From contig CP071065.1 in NCBI GenBank assembly GCA_017164015.1, positions 6,601,501 through 6,665,500 of the forward strand: DNA of 64,000 bases, read 5' to 3'. Numbering within the stretch: the first letter of the stretch is position 1; each line of letters begins with the position of its first letter. Position numbers and translations under genes: made by a program. The stretch comes from Nostoc sp. UHCC 0702. GTDB lineage: Bacteria > Cyanobacteriota > Cyanobacteriia > Cyanobacteriales > Nostocaceae. Under the pieces are notes generated by a model that was given only the letters and a program-made list of their open reading frames with translations, was not told the origin of the DNA and made no database searches. Positions 27,763-36,694 of the stretch are shown here, piece by piece.

Positions 27763-27926
27763 AATTATTTAGTCCTTAGTCTATGTTTCTTGGCTCATTT
27801 CTATCAAAATACATATCTTGATTTAGCCTAATTGAGAGACGCGATAATTATCGCGTCTCAGGAAATATTCAAAGCTTATTCAGCAACATATGAGTCAACT
27901 ATTTAGACTCCATATTGGCTAAAAAA

Positions 27927-28289
27927 CTAGGTTCGATCTCTCAATTGTTTGCTAGGAGGATTTTGGTAATAACCTTCTTTATCTTCATTGGTTCTGTTTT
28001 TTCCAGAATTAAAAAACTCTTTTGTAGCTCTAGGAGTTTCTTCATCTAAGTTGAGTTTTTCGCGAACATTATCAACCGCGCCTTTTAATTTATTCTCAGC
28101 ATTTCTGATTTGGGTATCGTTTCTAACTTCGCCTCGGTCATCGGGTGTTCCTTTATAATAAATACCCTCTGGAGTTTTGACATCAGCTTGTGCTATGTTA
28201 ACGAAGCTAAAACCTTGTCCCAATAGGAAAACAAATCCTACCAAGAAAACAACAATAATTTGGCGGAAACGAGAAATTAAGTGCTTCAT
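27927..28289 (-). CDS. Small exported hypothetical protein
   Basis: A 120-residue protein with an N-terminal signal segment (about 10-36, VVFLVGFVFLLGQGFSFVNIAQA, given here only as a span) and a likely cleavage after AQA. The mature part is charged: TPEGIYYKGTPDD, then NAENKLKGAVDNVREKLNLDEETP, which recalls CsbD-like stress proteins. I do not recognise a named family with certainty. It sits between the two alcohol dehydrogenase genes on the same strand. Confidence 0.75.
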   Translation of the reverse strand: MKHLISRFRQIIVVFLVGFVFLLGQGFSFVNIAQADVKTPEGIYYKGTPDDRGEVRNDTQIRNAENKLKGAVDNVREKLNLDEETPRATKEFFNSGKNRTNEDKEGYYQNPPSKQLRDRT

Positions 28290-28349
28290 AGATATCCTCT
28301 ATTGATTGTTTTTGTGTGTACAAATCGAGATTGAATGACTATTTGCCAC

Positions 28350-29519
28350 TCATGGTTTCAGAACAACTTTCACACAGTTGTCCTTTTTTTGTTGGAAAAT
28401 GTGATAACCGTGAGGCGCTTCTTCAAGCGGTAATTCATGAGTCACCACAAAGCTTGGATCGAGCTTGTCTTCCAAGATTAGTTGGAGTAACAAATGCATA
28501 TATTTCTGCCCATGCATTTGCCCCATTCTGAAGGTTAAGCCTTTGTTGAAAGCAGCACCCAAGGGTATTTTGTCTACAAAGCCACCGTAAACACCCATAA
28601 TCGAAAGTGTGCCACCTTTACGACAGGCTACCATCATTTCTCGCAGTACGTGGGGACGGTCGGTTTCCAATCTCAGCTTTTGTTTTGTTTGGTCATAGAA
28701 GTCTTCTAAACCTACACCATGTGCTTCTAAGCCAACTGCATCAATGCAAGCATCAGGCCCGCGTCCACCAGTCATTTCTTTTAATGCTTCCCCTGTATTA
28801 ACTTCTTCGTAGTTAATTACTTCTGCTTTGGCATATTTTTTAGCCATTGCTAAACGTTCAGGAAAACGGTCAATTGCAATTACTTTTTCGGCACCCATCA
28901 TATAGGCGCTGATCATGGCAAATTGTCCGACGGCACCACAACCCCAAACAGCGACGGTATCACCTGGCTGAATATCGCATAATTCTGCACCCATATAGCC
29001 GGTGGGGATAGCGTCGGAGATGAATAATAGTTTATCGTCTGGTATTTCTGAGGGGACTTTGACAACACCAACATCAGCAAAGGGTACACGTATATATTCT
29101 GCTTGTGCGCCTGCATAGCCACCTAACAAGTGAGAGTAGCCGTAAATTGCTGAGGTAATATTGCCGTATAGTTTTTCTTGCATCCAACCTTTGGGGTTGG
29201 AATTATCACACAGCGACCACATATCACTCTGGCAATAATTGCATCGACCACAGCCAATTGTAGAAGGAACAACAACGCGATCGCCCACTTTTAAATTGTC
29301 GAGTCCTCTGCCAACTTCTACGACTTCTCCCATAAATTCGTGACCGATAATGTCACCTTGTTGCACTGTGGGAATATAACCACCGTAAATATGGAGGTCT
29401 GAACCGCAGATTGCTGTGGAAGTAATTTTAATAATCGCGTCACGGGGGTTAAGAATTTTGGGATCTGGTACTGTTTCTACCCGGACTTCGTTGGCACTTT
29501 GCCAGCAGACTGCTTTCAT
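28350..29519 (-). CDS. Zinc-dependent alcohol dehydrogenase (copy B)
   Basis: A 389-residue paralogue of the gene at 26593, of the same length, with ICGSDLH, GHEFMGEV, the four-Cys structural zinc loop CGRCNYCQSDMWSLC and the nucleotide motif VWGCGAVGQ. The two copies differ across the body, so the duplication is not recent. A heptamer repeat (CAATAGTCAT-like) separates it from the upstream SRPBCC gene. Confidence 0.9.
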   Translation of the reverse strand: MKAVCWQSANEVRVETVPDPKILNPRDAIIKITSTAICGSDLHIYGGYIPTVQQGDIIGHEFMGEVVEVGRGLDNLKVGDRVVVPSTIGCGRCNYCQSDMWSLCDNSNPKGWMQEKLYGNITSAIYGYSHLLGGYAGAQAEYIRVPFADVGVVKVPSEIPDDKLLFISDAIPTGYMGAELCDIQPGDTVAVWGCGAVGQFAMISAYMMGAEKVIAIDRFPERLAMAKKYAKAEVINYEEVNTGEALKEMTGGRGPDACIDAVGLEAHGVGLEDFYDQTKQKLRLETDRPHVLREMMVACRKGGTLSIMGVYGGFVDKIPLGAAFNKGLTFRMGQMHGQKYMHLLLQLILEDKLDPSFVVTHELPLEEAPHGYHIFQQKKDNCVKVVLKP

Positions 29520-29594
29520 AGTTATTAGTTAATAGTCAATAGTCATTAGTCAGTTGTCAGTGGTTAGTAGCAAAAACTGACAACTGACAATTTA

Positions 29595-30293
29595 TTATCT
29601 GCGTCCTGTGGGTTGACCTTCGGTTGTGGCGATTTCGCCGGCTTCCATTAACATTTTGAAGCGGCGTAAATCATCTCCTATTTGTTGTTCTGGTTCTTCA
29701 CCGAAAATTTTAGCCACAGCAGCTGCTAATGCTCCTCCAGGGAGGTTATATTCTAATACAACTTTGACTTCGGTGCCGCGATCGCCTGGTGCTTTTTGAA
29801 ACCGCACAAAACCGGAGTTATCAACGTCTGCACCTTCTACGGAAGCCCAAGAAATAAACTCGTTTTCCCGGTCTTCCAAAATGTCTGCATCCCATTCCAC
29901 ATTGTTACCCAGAGGTGCATTGGCAATCCAATGAGAACGTTTCTCGTTGTACACTTTCACAAATTTGAGATGCTTCATAAATGTAGGCAAATTCTCAAAG
30001 TTGTGCCAAAAACGGTACAATTCATCTGCTGGTTTATTGATTGTCACCGTTTTTTCAACTTTAATAGGTTTATTTATCCCCATTGCTTCTTGTGCTTGTT
30101 GAATTGTGCTTTGTTTGGTTGCACCTTGATAGAGCAAACCGCCACCAGCTAAAGCTGTCAGCACTCCTCGTAAAGAACCTTGTCTTAAACCCATTAGCAC
30201 TAGGGCACCGCCACCTATTAGAGATGCCCAACGTTCAACTTCGCCGGCTTCACCCTGGCTACTATTCGCTTTATTTTCGGATGTGGAAGTCAT
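29595..30293 (-). CDS. SRPBCC-family protein with N-terminal membrane segments
   Basis: A 232-residue protein. Residues about 20-60 are two short hydrophobic stretches (SLIGGGALVLMGLRQGS, VLTALAGGGLLYQGA) of the kind found in small membrane-anchored proteins. The rest (about 78-215) is a START/SRPBCC cyclase-like fold (KVEKTVTINKPADELYRFWHNFENLPTFM..., split here by span). It presumably binds a hydrophobic ligand. The C-terminus is a short basic tail. Confidence 0.82.
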   Translation of the reverse strand: MTSTSENKANSSQGEAGEVERWASLIGGGALVLMGLRQGSLRGVLTALAGGGLLYQGATKQSTIQQAQEAMGINKPIKVEKTVTINKPADELYRFWHNFENLPTFMKHLKFVKVYNEKRSHWIANAPLGNNVEWDADILEDRENEFISWASVEGADVDNSGFVRFQKAPGDRGTEVKVVLEYNLPGGALAAAVAKIFGEEPEQQIGDDLRRFKMLMEAGEIATTEGQPTGRR

Positions 30294-30432
30294 ACCATTT
30301 TGGATTTGGGATTTGGGATTTTAGATTGTCAAAGAAGTAATTCAAATTGGTATCACTTTTTTATCTGCCAATCTGAATCAATTCACCGCAGAGGTGCAAA
30401 TGTTTTTTTCCCTCTGCGGTTTGTTCCAAACT

Positions 30433-31533
30433 TTAGATCGACGGTGCAGCCGCGCCTGTTGTGGGCTTGGGAGGCTGAACTCCAGCGCCTGGGAACGCCC
30501 GATATACCTGTGCCAACCGCTGTTCGGAGCGCAACAAATCGCGGTAAATTTCTTTGAAAATACTGGTGGCTACGGGGTCGGTGTACATGGCACACAAATT
30601 GCCAATATCGCCAATGCCGGTTTGCACATCCCCTAAAGCACTACGTACTTGAAAGATGTCATCGCTTCCTGTAAGGGCAGTTTTCACCTTGGCATATTGG
30701 CTGGCAATATTCGCTACTAAAGAGGGTTTTTCGCCGAGTTGCTGAAGATAATTCTCTAACTTTTGAATGTGGCCCTGTTTATTAGTAATGATTTCTTGAA
30801 ACAGCGATCGCGCTTCTGTATTCGATTCTTTCTCGGCGTACTTCTCCAAAGCTTCTAGTGAATAACGTTCGCCACTCAGAGCAGTATTCAAACCTTTGAC
30901 AATATCACCTTTGGTTGAACCACCCCAAGCATCAGCTAGTTTCCACCATTCTGCATTTGTATCGTTCTCATTTGGCAGTGCTACATCTTTACCACCGTAA
31001 CCTAAGCGGCTGAGAATTGCTGTGGTAAAAATTGCTAAGTCTCCAGGTTCACGAGAGGTAATTAAGTTACCATCAACGACCAATGGCTGGTCTTGGAAAT
31101 TTGCACCCGCATTAATGATGTCTTTGCGAATGGCACTAAAGCCAGTGGCTTGTTTTCCTTCAAGCAAATCAGCTTCAATTAAAAGTTGTGGGCCGTGACA
31201 CACCGCAGCTATCAATTTTCCTTCTTGGGCTGCATCTTGCACAAAGCTCACTGTACTGGGGTTACGGCGCATTTTGTCAGGAGCCATACCACCAGGAATC
31301 ACCACGGCATCGAATTCTGATGCTATTGCTTCGGTTGTCGTGGCATCGGCTTGCACAGTCAGTTTACCACGCTTACCTTTATATTTTTCATTCATGCGGG
31401 CACCGAGGACAACTACCTCTATACCTGCTTGTTTTAGCCCATTACAAGGAATGATAAACTCTACATCTTCTACATCATTTTCAATGAGAATGGCGACTTT
31501 TTTCTTACCGGAATGATTGTTGTAATTTGTCAT
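30433..31533 (-). CDS. PfpI/DJ-1 type glutamine-amidotransferase-like protein fused to a ferritin-like domain
   Basis: A 366-residue fusion. Residues about 11-185 are a PfpI/DJ-1 domain with the nucleophile elbow Cys112 (AAVCHGPQL) and the acidic EDVEF near the start. Residues about 205-345 are helical and match a DUF2383-like ferritin-like four-helix protein (ALEKYAEKESNTEARSLFQEI, TDPVATSIFKEIYRDL). The Pro-rich tail is likely disordered. PfpI proteins act in stress protein quality control. The fusion suggests a combined stress function, but the activity is inferred. Confidence 0.85.
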   Translation of the reverse strand: MTNYNNHSGKKKVAILIENDVEDVEFIIPCNGLKQAGIEVVVLGARMNEKYKGKRGKLTVQADATTTEAIASEFDAVVIPGGMAPDKMRRNPSTVSFVQDAAQEGKLIAAVCHGPQLLIEADLLEGKQATGFSAIRKDIINAGANFQDQPLVVDGNLITSREPGDLAIFTTAILSRLGYGGKDVALPNENDTNAEWWKLADAWGGSTKGDIVKGLNTALSGERYSLEALEKYAEKESNTEARSLFQEIITNKQGHIQKLENYLQQLGEKPSLVANIASQYAKVKTALTGSDDIFQVRSALGDVQTGIGDIGNLCAMYTDPVATSIFKEIYRDLLRSEQRLAQVYRAFPGAGVQPPKPTTGAAAPSI

Positions 31534-31604
31534 AGATTCTACCTCATTTGGGAAAATTAACTAACTAAATTATTTCTGGTTTGATGATGATTGTGATTTA
31601 TTGA

Positions 31605-32006
31605 CTACGCAGGTACTTCGCTTGTTGGTGATGTAGGAAATAGTTCCTCATAATTGTGGGGAAAAAGAGCTTGAAAAGACGCGAATATTTCCGGATTTAA
31701 GGCGTTTTGTAATACTGCAAACACGGCTCGAACATGAATGGCAGTGGTTGTTGGCTCTATATTTTCTTTTTGACTTGTGCGTGCAATAAATTCTTGCAAA
31801 TTGAAGGATTCACCACTATCTCCTTCTCGTCCTTGCAAATATTCACCTAGTTGCTGGGGTAATTTTTCTGCTAATACCTTTGCTTCATCGCCAGGAATAC
31901 GTTCTTTTATAGTCTCTAGCGTGGCACGAGTAGCGCGTTGTGCTTCTTCACGAGAATTGGATTGAGCAAGGCTTTGTACATGAGTGATAAATTCGTCGTA
32001 TTCCAC
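31605..32006 (-). CDS. DUF2267 domain protein
   Basis: A 133-residue protein with the DUF2267 pattern: MEYDEFITHVQSLAQ, EAQRATRATLETIKERIPGDEAKVLAEKLPQQL (as a span) and FNLQEFIARTS. Related proteins occur in stress and cargo-protein contexts. It lies 71 bases upstream of the PfpI gene on the same strand and could be co-transcribed. Confidence 0.85.
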   Translation of the reverse strand: MEYDEFITHVQSLAQSNSREEAQRATRATLETIKERIPGDEAKVLAEKLPQQLGEYLQGREGDSGESFNLQEFIARTSQKENIEPTTTAIHVRAVFAVLQNALNPEIFASFQALFPHNYEELFPTSPTSEVPA

Positions 32007-32358
32007 TTTATACCTCCGCTGAGGAAAATGAATACCTGCTGCTGATTGTGCAGATATTTAATAGCAAAAATAAAAATCAAATTAGCGGCGTTATCATGAT
32101 TGATTATCAGAAAAAAGCTATGAGTCAGAAGTTAGCAATTGGTACTGTTGTGGGTTGAGAACTTCCAACTCATAACTCATAAAGTTAACTACATGTGGCT
32201 TGACCGTGAATTTACACTTATTAGAATAGGCTGTAATAGCGATGCCAGCTTCGTTCCCAAGGGATAGATTGTTTTATTTCTAAAGTCGTACATCCACAGC
32301 GATACAACTTTTTGCTTGGAAAACGTTATTGTAAGGATGCACAAAAGACTAAAATATT

Positions 32359-32754
32359 ATGGTAGAAAAAAATAATAATCACGAAACTGAATCTAAGGAT
32401 TTACCACAGGAAATCACCGAATCTTACGGTACTGGTGTGAAAGACTTACCAGGGTACAATATCGGTGGGCGGACGATGCGCGATCGCCAACGTCAGTATA
32501 CCCATACCAGTCCTGAAATCACTGGCGGTGATATTGATGCTAATTGGGAAGAAGAGGATACAGTAGGTGATGAAGCTGTTGGTGGTACTGCTCCTACTCC
32601 AGATCAAGATATAGTCGAGGATCTAGCAGTAGCGGTTGGAGTGGAAATAGATGATGATGAGCCTCTGCACACCAACGATATGTTAGAGGAACGTGACGAT
32701 GCACGCTGGGAGTTAGATCCAAGGTCTGCTGATGATTTTGAAGAACGGAAATAG
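32359..32754 (+). CDS. DUF6335 family protein
   Basis: A 131-residue, highly acidic protein with ITESYGTGVKDLPGYNIGG, MRDRQRQYTHTSPEITGGDIDA (given by span), VGDEAVGGTAPTPDQD and a C-terminal WELDPRSADDFEER. The pattern matches DUF6335 as I recall it, common in cyanobacteria and often in stress-related clusters. It is probably largely disordered. It is read divergently from the DUF2267-PfpI group. Confidence 0.82.
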   Translation: MVEKNNNHETESKDLPQEITESYGTGVKDLPGYNIGGRTMRDRQRQYTHTSPEITGGDIDANWEEEDTVGDEAVGGTAPTPDQDIVEDLAVAVGVEIDDDEPLHTNDMLEERDDARWELDPRSADDFEERK

Positions 32755-32790
32755 ATTACTCCTTTTCTACCTCAAGATTACCATTTAGAC

Positions 32791-32825
32791 AGCAGGGGAG
32801 CAGGGGAGCAGAGGAGCAGGGGAGA
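32791..32825. repeat. G-rich tandem repeat (AGCAGGGG-type)
   Basis: Four copies of an 8-9 base AGCAGGGG-like unit. Larger arrays of the same unit are at 37251-37377 and 62081-62184. Confidence 0.8.
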
Positions 32826-32928
32826 AAAATTACAACGGTAATCTTACAACAGGAAGGGATTGAACTGTTGTTGGCTGATGATTGATGACTGATGATTGGT
32901 ATTATTGCTGAAATTGGTAAACAAAACT

Positions 32929-33591
32929 TCACACTGGTTCATCAGCCTGCTTTTGTTGGAACTGAGTTAATAACCAAGCTGCAATTTCAGACTGATTGAT
33001 TTCACGGCTACGGCGTAAGGCTTCTTCTAAGATGGCGATCGCTAGTTTAGGCAATACTTGAGATTCTTGAATGCGTTTACTACCTTGGTCTGCCATAGCA
33101 TAGGCGATGATTTGAGCATTTTGGACATCTACTACCCAGTATTCTACAACGCCTAAATCTTCGTAGAGCGATCGCTTTGTACCCAGATCATCAAGTAAAG
33201 AGGTTTTAGCAATCTCAATCACTAAATCCGGTGCAGGATAGCGATCATGATTGACTATTCCTGTACCTGTTGCGATAGTTTGGGCGCGTTCTTTGAGATA
33301 ATACGCCACATCTGGTTGACAATCTTGAACTTGAGTTTTGCGGAAGGTGGTTCTGTCTAAACCTGTGGCTGGAATTCCTTGAAGTGTAGCAAATAGAGTT
33401 ACTGCAAAAATAATTAGAACATGGTCTTTCCCATGATCAAAACTAACTGGTGCCATTTCCAGCCGCATGTGTCCCTTGTAGTAGTAACTCTTGGCTTTCT
33501 CGTTGAGCAAGTTAGCGATCGCTTGTACGTACTCATCCCAAGAAGCATGAATCCATGTATCTGTCGGTAACTGGGTTTGAGTTTCACTCAT
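32929..33591 (-). CDS. Uma2 family endonuclease-like protein
   Basis: A 220-residue DUF820/Uma2 protein, not closely related to the 5.8-8 kb trio. Core PD-(D/E)xK-like features are VQDCQPDVAYYLKE, DLVIEIAKTSLLDDLGTKRSLYEDLGVVEYWVVD and the preceding substrate-facing RLEMAPVSFDHG. The role is unknown. The left 21-bp repeat array lies 65 bases beyond its start codon side. Confidence 0.9.
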   Translation of the reverse strand: MSETQTQLPTDTWIHASWDEYVQAIANLLNEKAKSYYYKGHMRLEMAPVSFDHGKDHVLIIFAVTLFATLQGIPATGLDRTTFRKTQVQDCQPDVAYYLKERAQTIATGTGIVNHDRYPAPDLVIEIAKTSLLDDLGTKRSLYEDLGVVEYWVVDVQNAQIIAYAMADQGSKRIQESQVLPKLAIAILEEALRRSREINQSEIAAWLLTQFQQKQADEPV

Positions 33592-33656
33592 TGCCTAACC
33601 CTTCCGCTAATCAGCTACATCTGTTTATATCTCAAATTTTTAGCTTTAAGCTCAAT

Positions 33657-33866
33657 TGATTGACTTTGGAAGTCAAATGTTTGTGTTCTGAAGGGGACGT
33701 TTGGGCTTTTGAAGTCGAAGTTTCGAGTTAAGAGGGTGAAATATCGGGTGCAAAGAGTGAAACTTGGAGTTTAGAAGAGGAAGTTTCAGGTTTTTTGCTT
33801 GGATGTTGTAGATTTGAAGTTGAATCTTCGAGTTATGAGGTTGAATGGTGGGGTTTGGAAGGCGAT
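33657..33866 (+). repeat. Left array: ten degenerate 21-bp tandem repeats
   Basis: Ten consecutive units of exactly 21 bp start at 33657, 33678, 33699, 33720, 33741, 33762, 33783, 33804, 33825 and 33846. No two are identical, but columns are strongly biased: T at position 4 in all units, G at 8 in most, T at 9-10, G-A at 13-14, A at 20. On this strand the unit reads roughly GTTTCGGGTTTAGAAGTTGA plus A. The array is 191 bases before the start of the P-loop gene at 34058. An inverted, related array is at 36514-36681. Confidence 0.85.
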
Positions 33867-34057
33867 CGTTTAACCTAATTTCCATTTGTAAGAATAATTA
33901 GCGTAAAAGTGCAATTGTCATTGTAAAAATTTTAACAATTTGCTTTGCAAAGCTTTACTAATAGCCTCTTTTGTATAATTTAATTACTCTGTTATAGAGT
34001 ATACTCACAAGTACATTAATACTTATTGAGTATACTTTTGTTATAAACTGCTAACTT

Positions 34058-36478
34058 ATGAATATCGATAAAGCAAAAGAAAAATTTGATCAAATATACA
34101 CGGAGATAACGCGAGACGCAGTGCCACTCGAAACTGAGCAAGATGCGCGTTTTCAAGTGATTGACCGTATACTTGTAGAGGTCTTGGGATGGGATAGAGC
34201 AGGAATTAGAACAGAACCTCATACAGATTCTGGCTATGTTGACTATCTTTTGACTGCTGGAGGTCGCAACAAACTAGTTGTAGAAGCAAAGCGAACTTCC
34301 AAGTTATTAATTGATACTTACCAACCACGTATGGCTTGGTACAAAGTTGGTGGCCCGGCACTTCAATCTGCAACTGATGGCTTGGAACAAGCAAAACGCT
34401 ATTGCACGGATACTGCTGTTCTGTTTTCTGCATTAACAACTGGTTTGCAGTGGATTGGTTTTTGGGCTGTCAGAACTGATGGAGTGCCTCCTAAAGAAGG
34501 TAAAGCAGCTGTATTCCCTAGTCTTGAAGCTATTGAGCAAAATTTTGCGGTCTTCTACGATCTCTTTTCACAAGAAGGGGTGTTAGCGAACTTATATCAA
34601 GTGCATGTGCATCAATCAGAAGGCTTACAGGTTAATCATAGCGAAGTACTAGAGTCAGTTATTGAAATTTCTGAGAGACGTTTACTCTCAAAATCTGTAC
34701 TTCTAAGGGACTTAGAGAATATCTACCGAAGCTTCTTCAGTAGCATGTCAGGTGAAGATGACCCTGATATGCTAGCAAAATGCTTTGTGGAATCTAAAGA
34801 AAGCCGTGCAGCAGACGAAAGTCTTGAAAAAATAACACGAAATTTGCTTAACCAAGTTGACATCGTTAATTCAGACAAGGGAACTGAACTGGAGAATCAA
34901 ATTCGTGCATCTGTAGAGTCCCAAAGGGGAGAATTTGTTTTAGTAATAGGTAATAAAGGAGCAGGAAAGTCTACTTTCATTGATCGTTTTTTCCGCTTAG
35001 TTTTAGACAAGCAGTTACGTGCAAATTGTTTAGTCCTGCGGGTTGATCTTGCTAACTCAGATGGTAATCAAGCTACTATTGCTAGTTGGCTAACCGATAA
35101 ATTAAAGATTGAGCTAGAGAAAAATCTATTTAATGATGGATGTCCTTCATACGATGAACTTCAGGGAGTTTTTTTTCAAGACTATAAACGATGGATGAAT
35201 GGTGAGTACAAGTATTTATATGAGGAAGACAAAATAAAATTTAAGCAGAAATTTGGAGAATGGATGGCTGATATTGGATTGAAACAACCTCAGAAATATG
35301 TGAGTAGATTAATTAAAAATGCTGTTGATGCAAGAAGGCTGATGCCATGTATAGTATTCGACAATACAGATCATTTTCCACAAAGTTTTCAAGAGTCTGT
35401 CTTTCAGTATGCACAATCTATATATAGAGAAAGTTTTTCATTTATTATATGCCCGATAACCGATAGGACAATTTGGCAACTTTCTAAGTCCGGGCCATTA
35501 CAGTCTTACGAACATCGAGATTTCTATCTACCAGTACCATCAACTAAAGAAGTTCTTGCGAAACGTGTTGATTTTATTAAAGAAAAAGCTAAAGAAGATA
35601 CAGAAGTAAATGGAAATTATTTCACAAATAAAGGAATTCGGTTGTCAATTCCTGATATAACTGCTTTTGCTTTGTCTGTAGAAGATATATTTATTCATGA
35701 AGATTATATCGGTCGTATAGTTGGATGGTTATCTAACTTTGATATTAGAAGAAGCCTACAAATTGCTCAGAGAGTGATCACATCTCCCATGATAAATATT
35801 ACTGATTTAGTTAAAGCTTATGCTGTTGGTGAGGCATTTCGTCCACAGCGTAGAAATATTAAAAAAGCACTATTTTTTGGAGATTATAATCATTTTTATC
35901 AACAAGATAGTAATTTTATTCTAAATGTTTTTGAAGTTAACTCTAATACTATTACAAGTCCACTCATCAGGCTATCAATACTTCGTCTCCTCATCGATGT
36001 ATATTCCGAACATACAGATTCAGATAGAATTTATCTTGTTGTTGAAGATATTTTAAATTATTTTGAACCTGCTACCATAAGACGCACTATAGTTAAGGAT
36101 CATCTTAAAGCTCTTCTCAATTACCGTCTCATTGAACCCTATGATCCTACTGACATTAATATTTACGAATCACAACGGCTCAAAATAACTCACTGTGGAC
36201 GTATTCATTATGAATTTGTTGTTGATGATAAAGAAGGGGTTTACATGAGTGAGATGGCTTTAATGACTCCTATTAGTAGCCAAGAATATATTATAAAAAC
36301 CAGGAACCTTATACAAAGTGGAAAATTAAGCTTTCAGGATTGGCGTACAATTACAAATTGGTTTGTTGAGTATTGCCTTGAACAGGATAAAATCTATATT
36401 TCGCTTCCGCAATCTAATCTTTACCAAAGTCAAAGAATTTTAAGAGATACAATTCGTAATACTTGGTTACAGAGTTAA
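34058..36478 (+). CDS. Nuclease-like (HSDR_N-type) plus P-loop NTPase protein
   Basis: An 806-residue protein. The N-terminal ~180 residues look like the type I restriction R-subunit N-terminal nuclease fold (PD-(D/E)xK): Asp62 in GYVDYLL, then Glu76-x-Lys78 in LVVEAKR. A P-loop NTPase domain begins near 290, with Walker A GNKGAGKST (298-306) and a Walker B-like MPCIVFDNTDHF (about 429-440). The remaining ~350 residues (about 450-806) are helical with winged-helix-like segments but unassigned. Such nuclease-plus-NTPase layouts are common in phage-defence proteins, but I do not recognise this family. The codon and base composition is AT-richer than the neighbours. It is flanked by inverted 21-bp arrays. 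Confidence 0.8.
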   Translation: MNIDKAKEKFDQIYTEITRDAVPLETEQDARFQVIDRILVEVLGWDRAGIRTEPHTDSGYVDYLLTAGGRNKLVVEAKRTSKLLIDTYQPRMAWYKVGGPALQSATDGLEQAKRYCTDTAVLFSALTTGLQWIGFWAVRTDGVPPKEGKAAVFPSLEAIEQNFAVFYDLFSQEGVLANLYQVHVHQSEGLQVNHSEVLESVIEISERRLLSKSVLLRDLENIYRSFFSSMSGEDDPDMLAKCFVESKESRAADESLEKITRNLLNQVDIVNSDKGTELENQIRASVESQRGEFVLVIGNKGAGKSTFIDRFFRLVLDKQLRANCLVLRVDLANSDGNQATIASWLTDKLKIELEKNLFNDGCPSYDELQGVFFQDYKRWMNGEYKYLYEEDKIKFKQKFGEWMADIGLKQPQKYVSRLIKNAVDARRLMPCIVFDNTDHFPQSFQESVFQYAQSIYRESFSFIICPITDRTIWQLSKSGPLQSYEHRDFYLPVPSTKEVLAKRVDFIKEKAKEDTEVNGNYFTNKGIRLSIPDITAFALSVEDIFIHEDYIGRIVGWLSNFDIRRSLQIAQRVITSPMINITDLVKAYAVGEAFRPQRRNIKKALFFGDYNHFYQQDSNFILNVFEVNSNTITSPLIRLSILRLLIDVYSEHTDSDRIYLVVEDILNYFEPATIRRTIVKDHLKALLNYRLIEPYDPTDINIYESQRLKITHCGRIHYEFVVDDKEGVYMSEMALMTPISSQEYIIKTRNLIQSGKLSFQDWRTITNWFVEYCLEQDKIYISLPQSNLYQSQRILRDTIRNTWLQS

Positions 36479-36492
36479 ATTTACTTATTAAA

Positions 36493-36681
36493 TAGGTCTT
36501 CAGAAGGCTAACCGTCAACCTCTGAACTTCAACTGTGAAGTTAAAAACTCAAAACTTTGGTTTAAAAACTTCAGTATTTGACCTCTGAACTCAAAAAATA
36601 AAGCTCAGAACACGGAACGTCGAGCTTTTAACTTCAACATCCAAGTTCTGAGCATCAACTTTGCACCTCAAAAGTGCAATT
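36493..36681 (-). repeat. Right array: inverted degenerate 21-bp tandem repeats
   Basis: Eight clear 21-bp units start at 36514, 36535, 36556, 36577, 36598, 36619, 36640 and 36661, with a weaker ninth at 36493. Reverse-complemented, they fit the same column pattern as the left array (T at 4, G at 8, TT at 9-10, GA at 13-14, A at 20). The orientation is therefore opposite to the left array. The array starts 15 bases after the P-loop gene's stop and ends 13 bases before the stop codon of the 158-residue gene on the other strand. Confidence 0.83.
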
Positions 36682-36694
36682 ACCGAGTTATTTA

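Noticed and set aside
33673..33885. 70-residue ORF across the left 21-bp array (heptad-like translation)
   Set aside because: It arises because 21 is a multiple of three; the equivalent frame of the right array has stops and there is no family match.
33657..36681. CRISPR array as explanation for the 21-bp repeats
   Set aside because: Repeats are not near-identical, units abut without spacers and no cas genes lie nearby.
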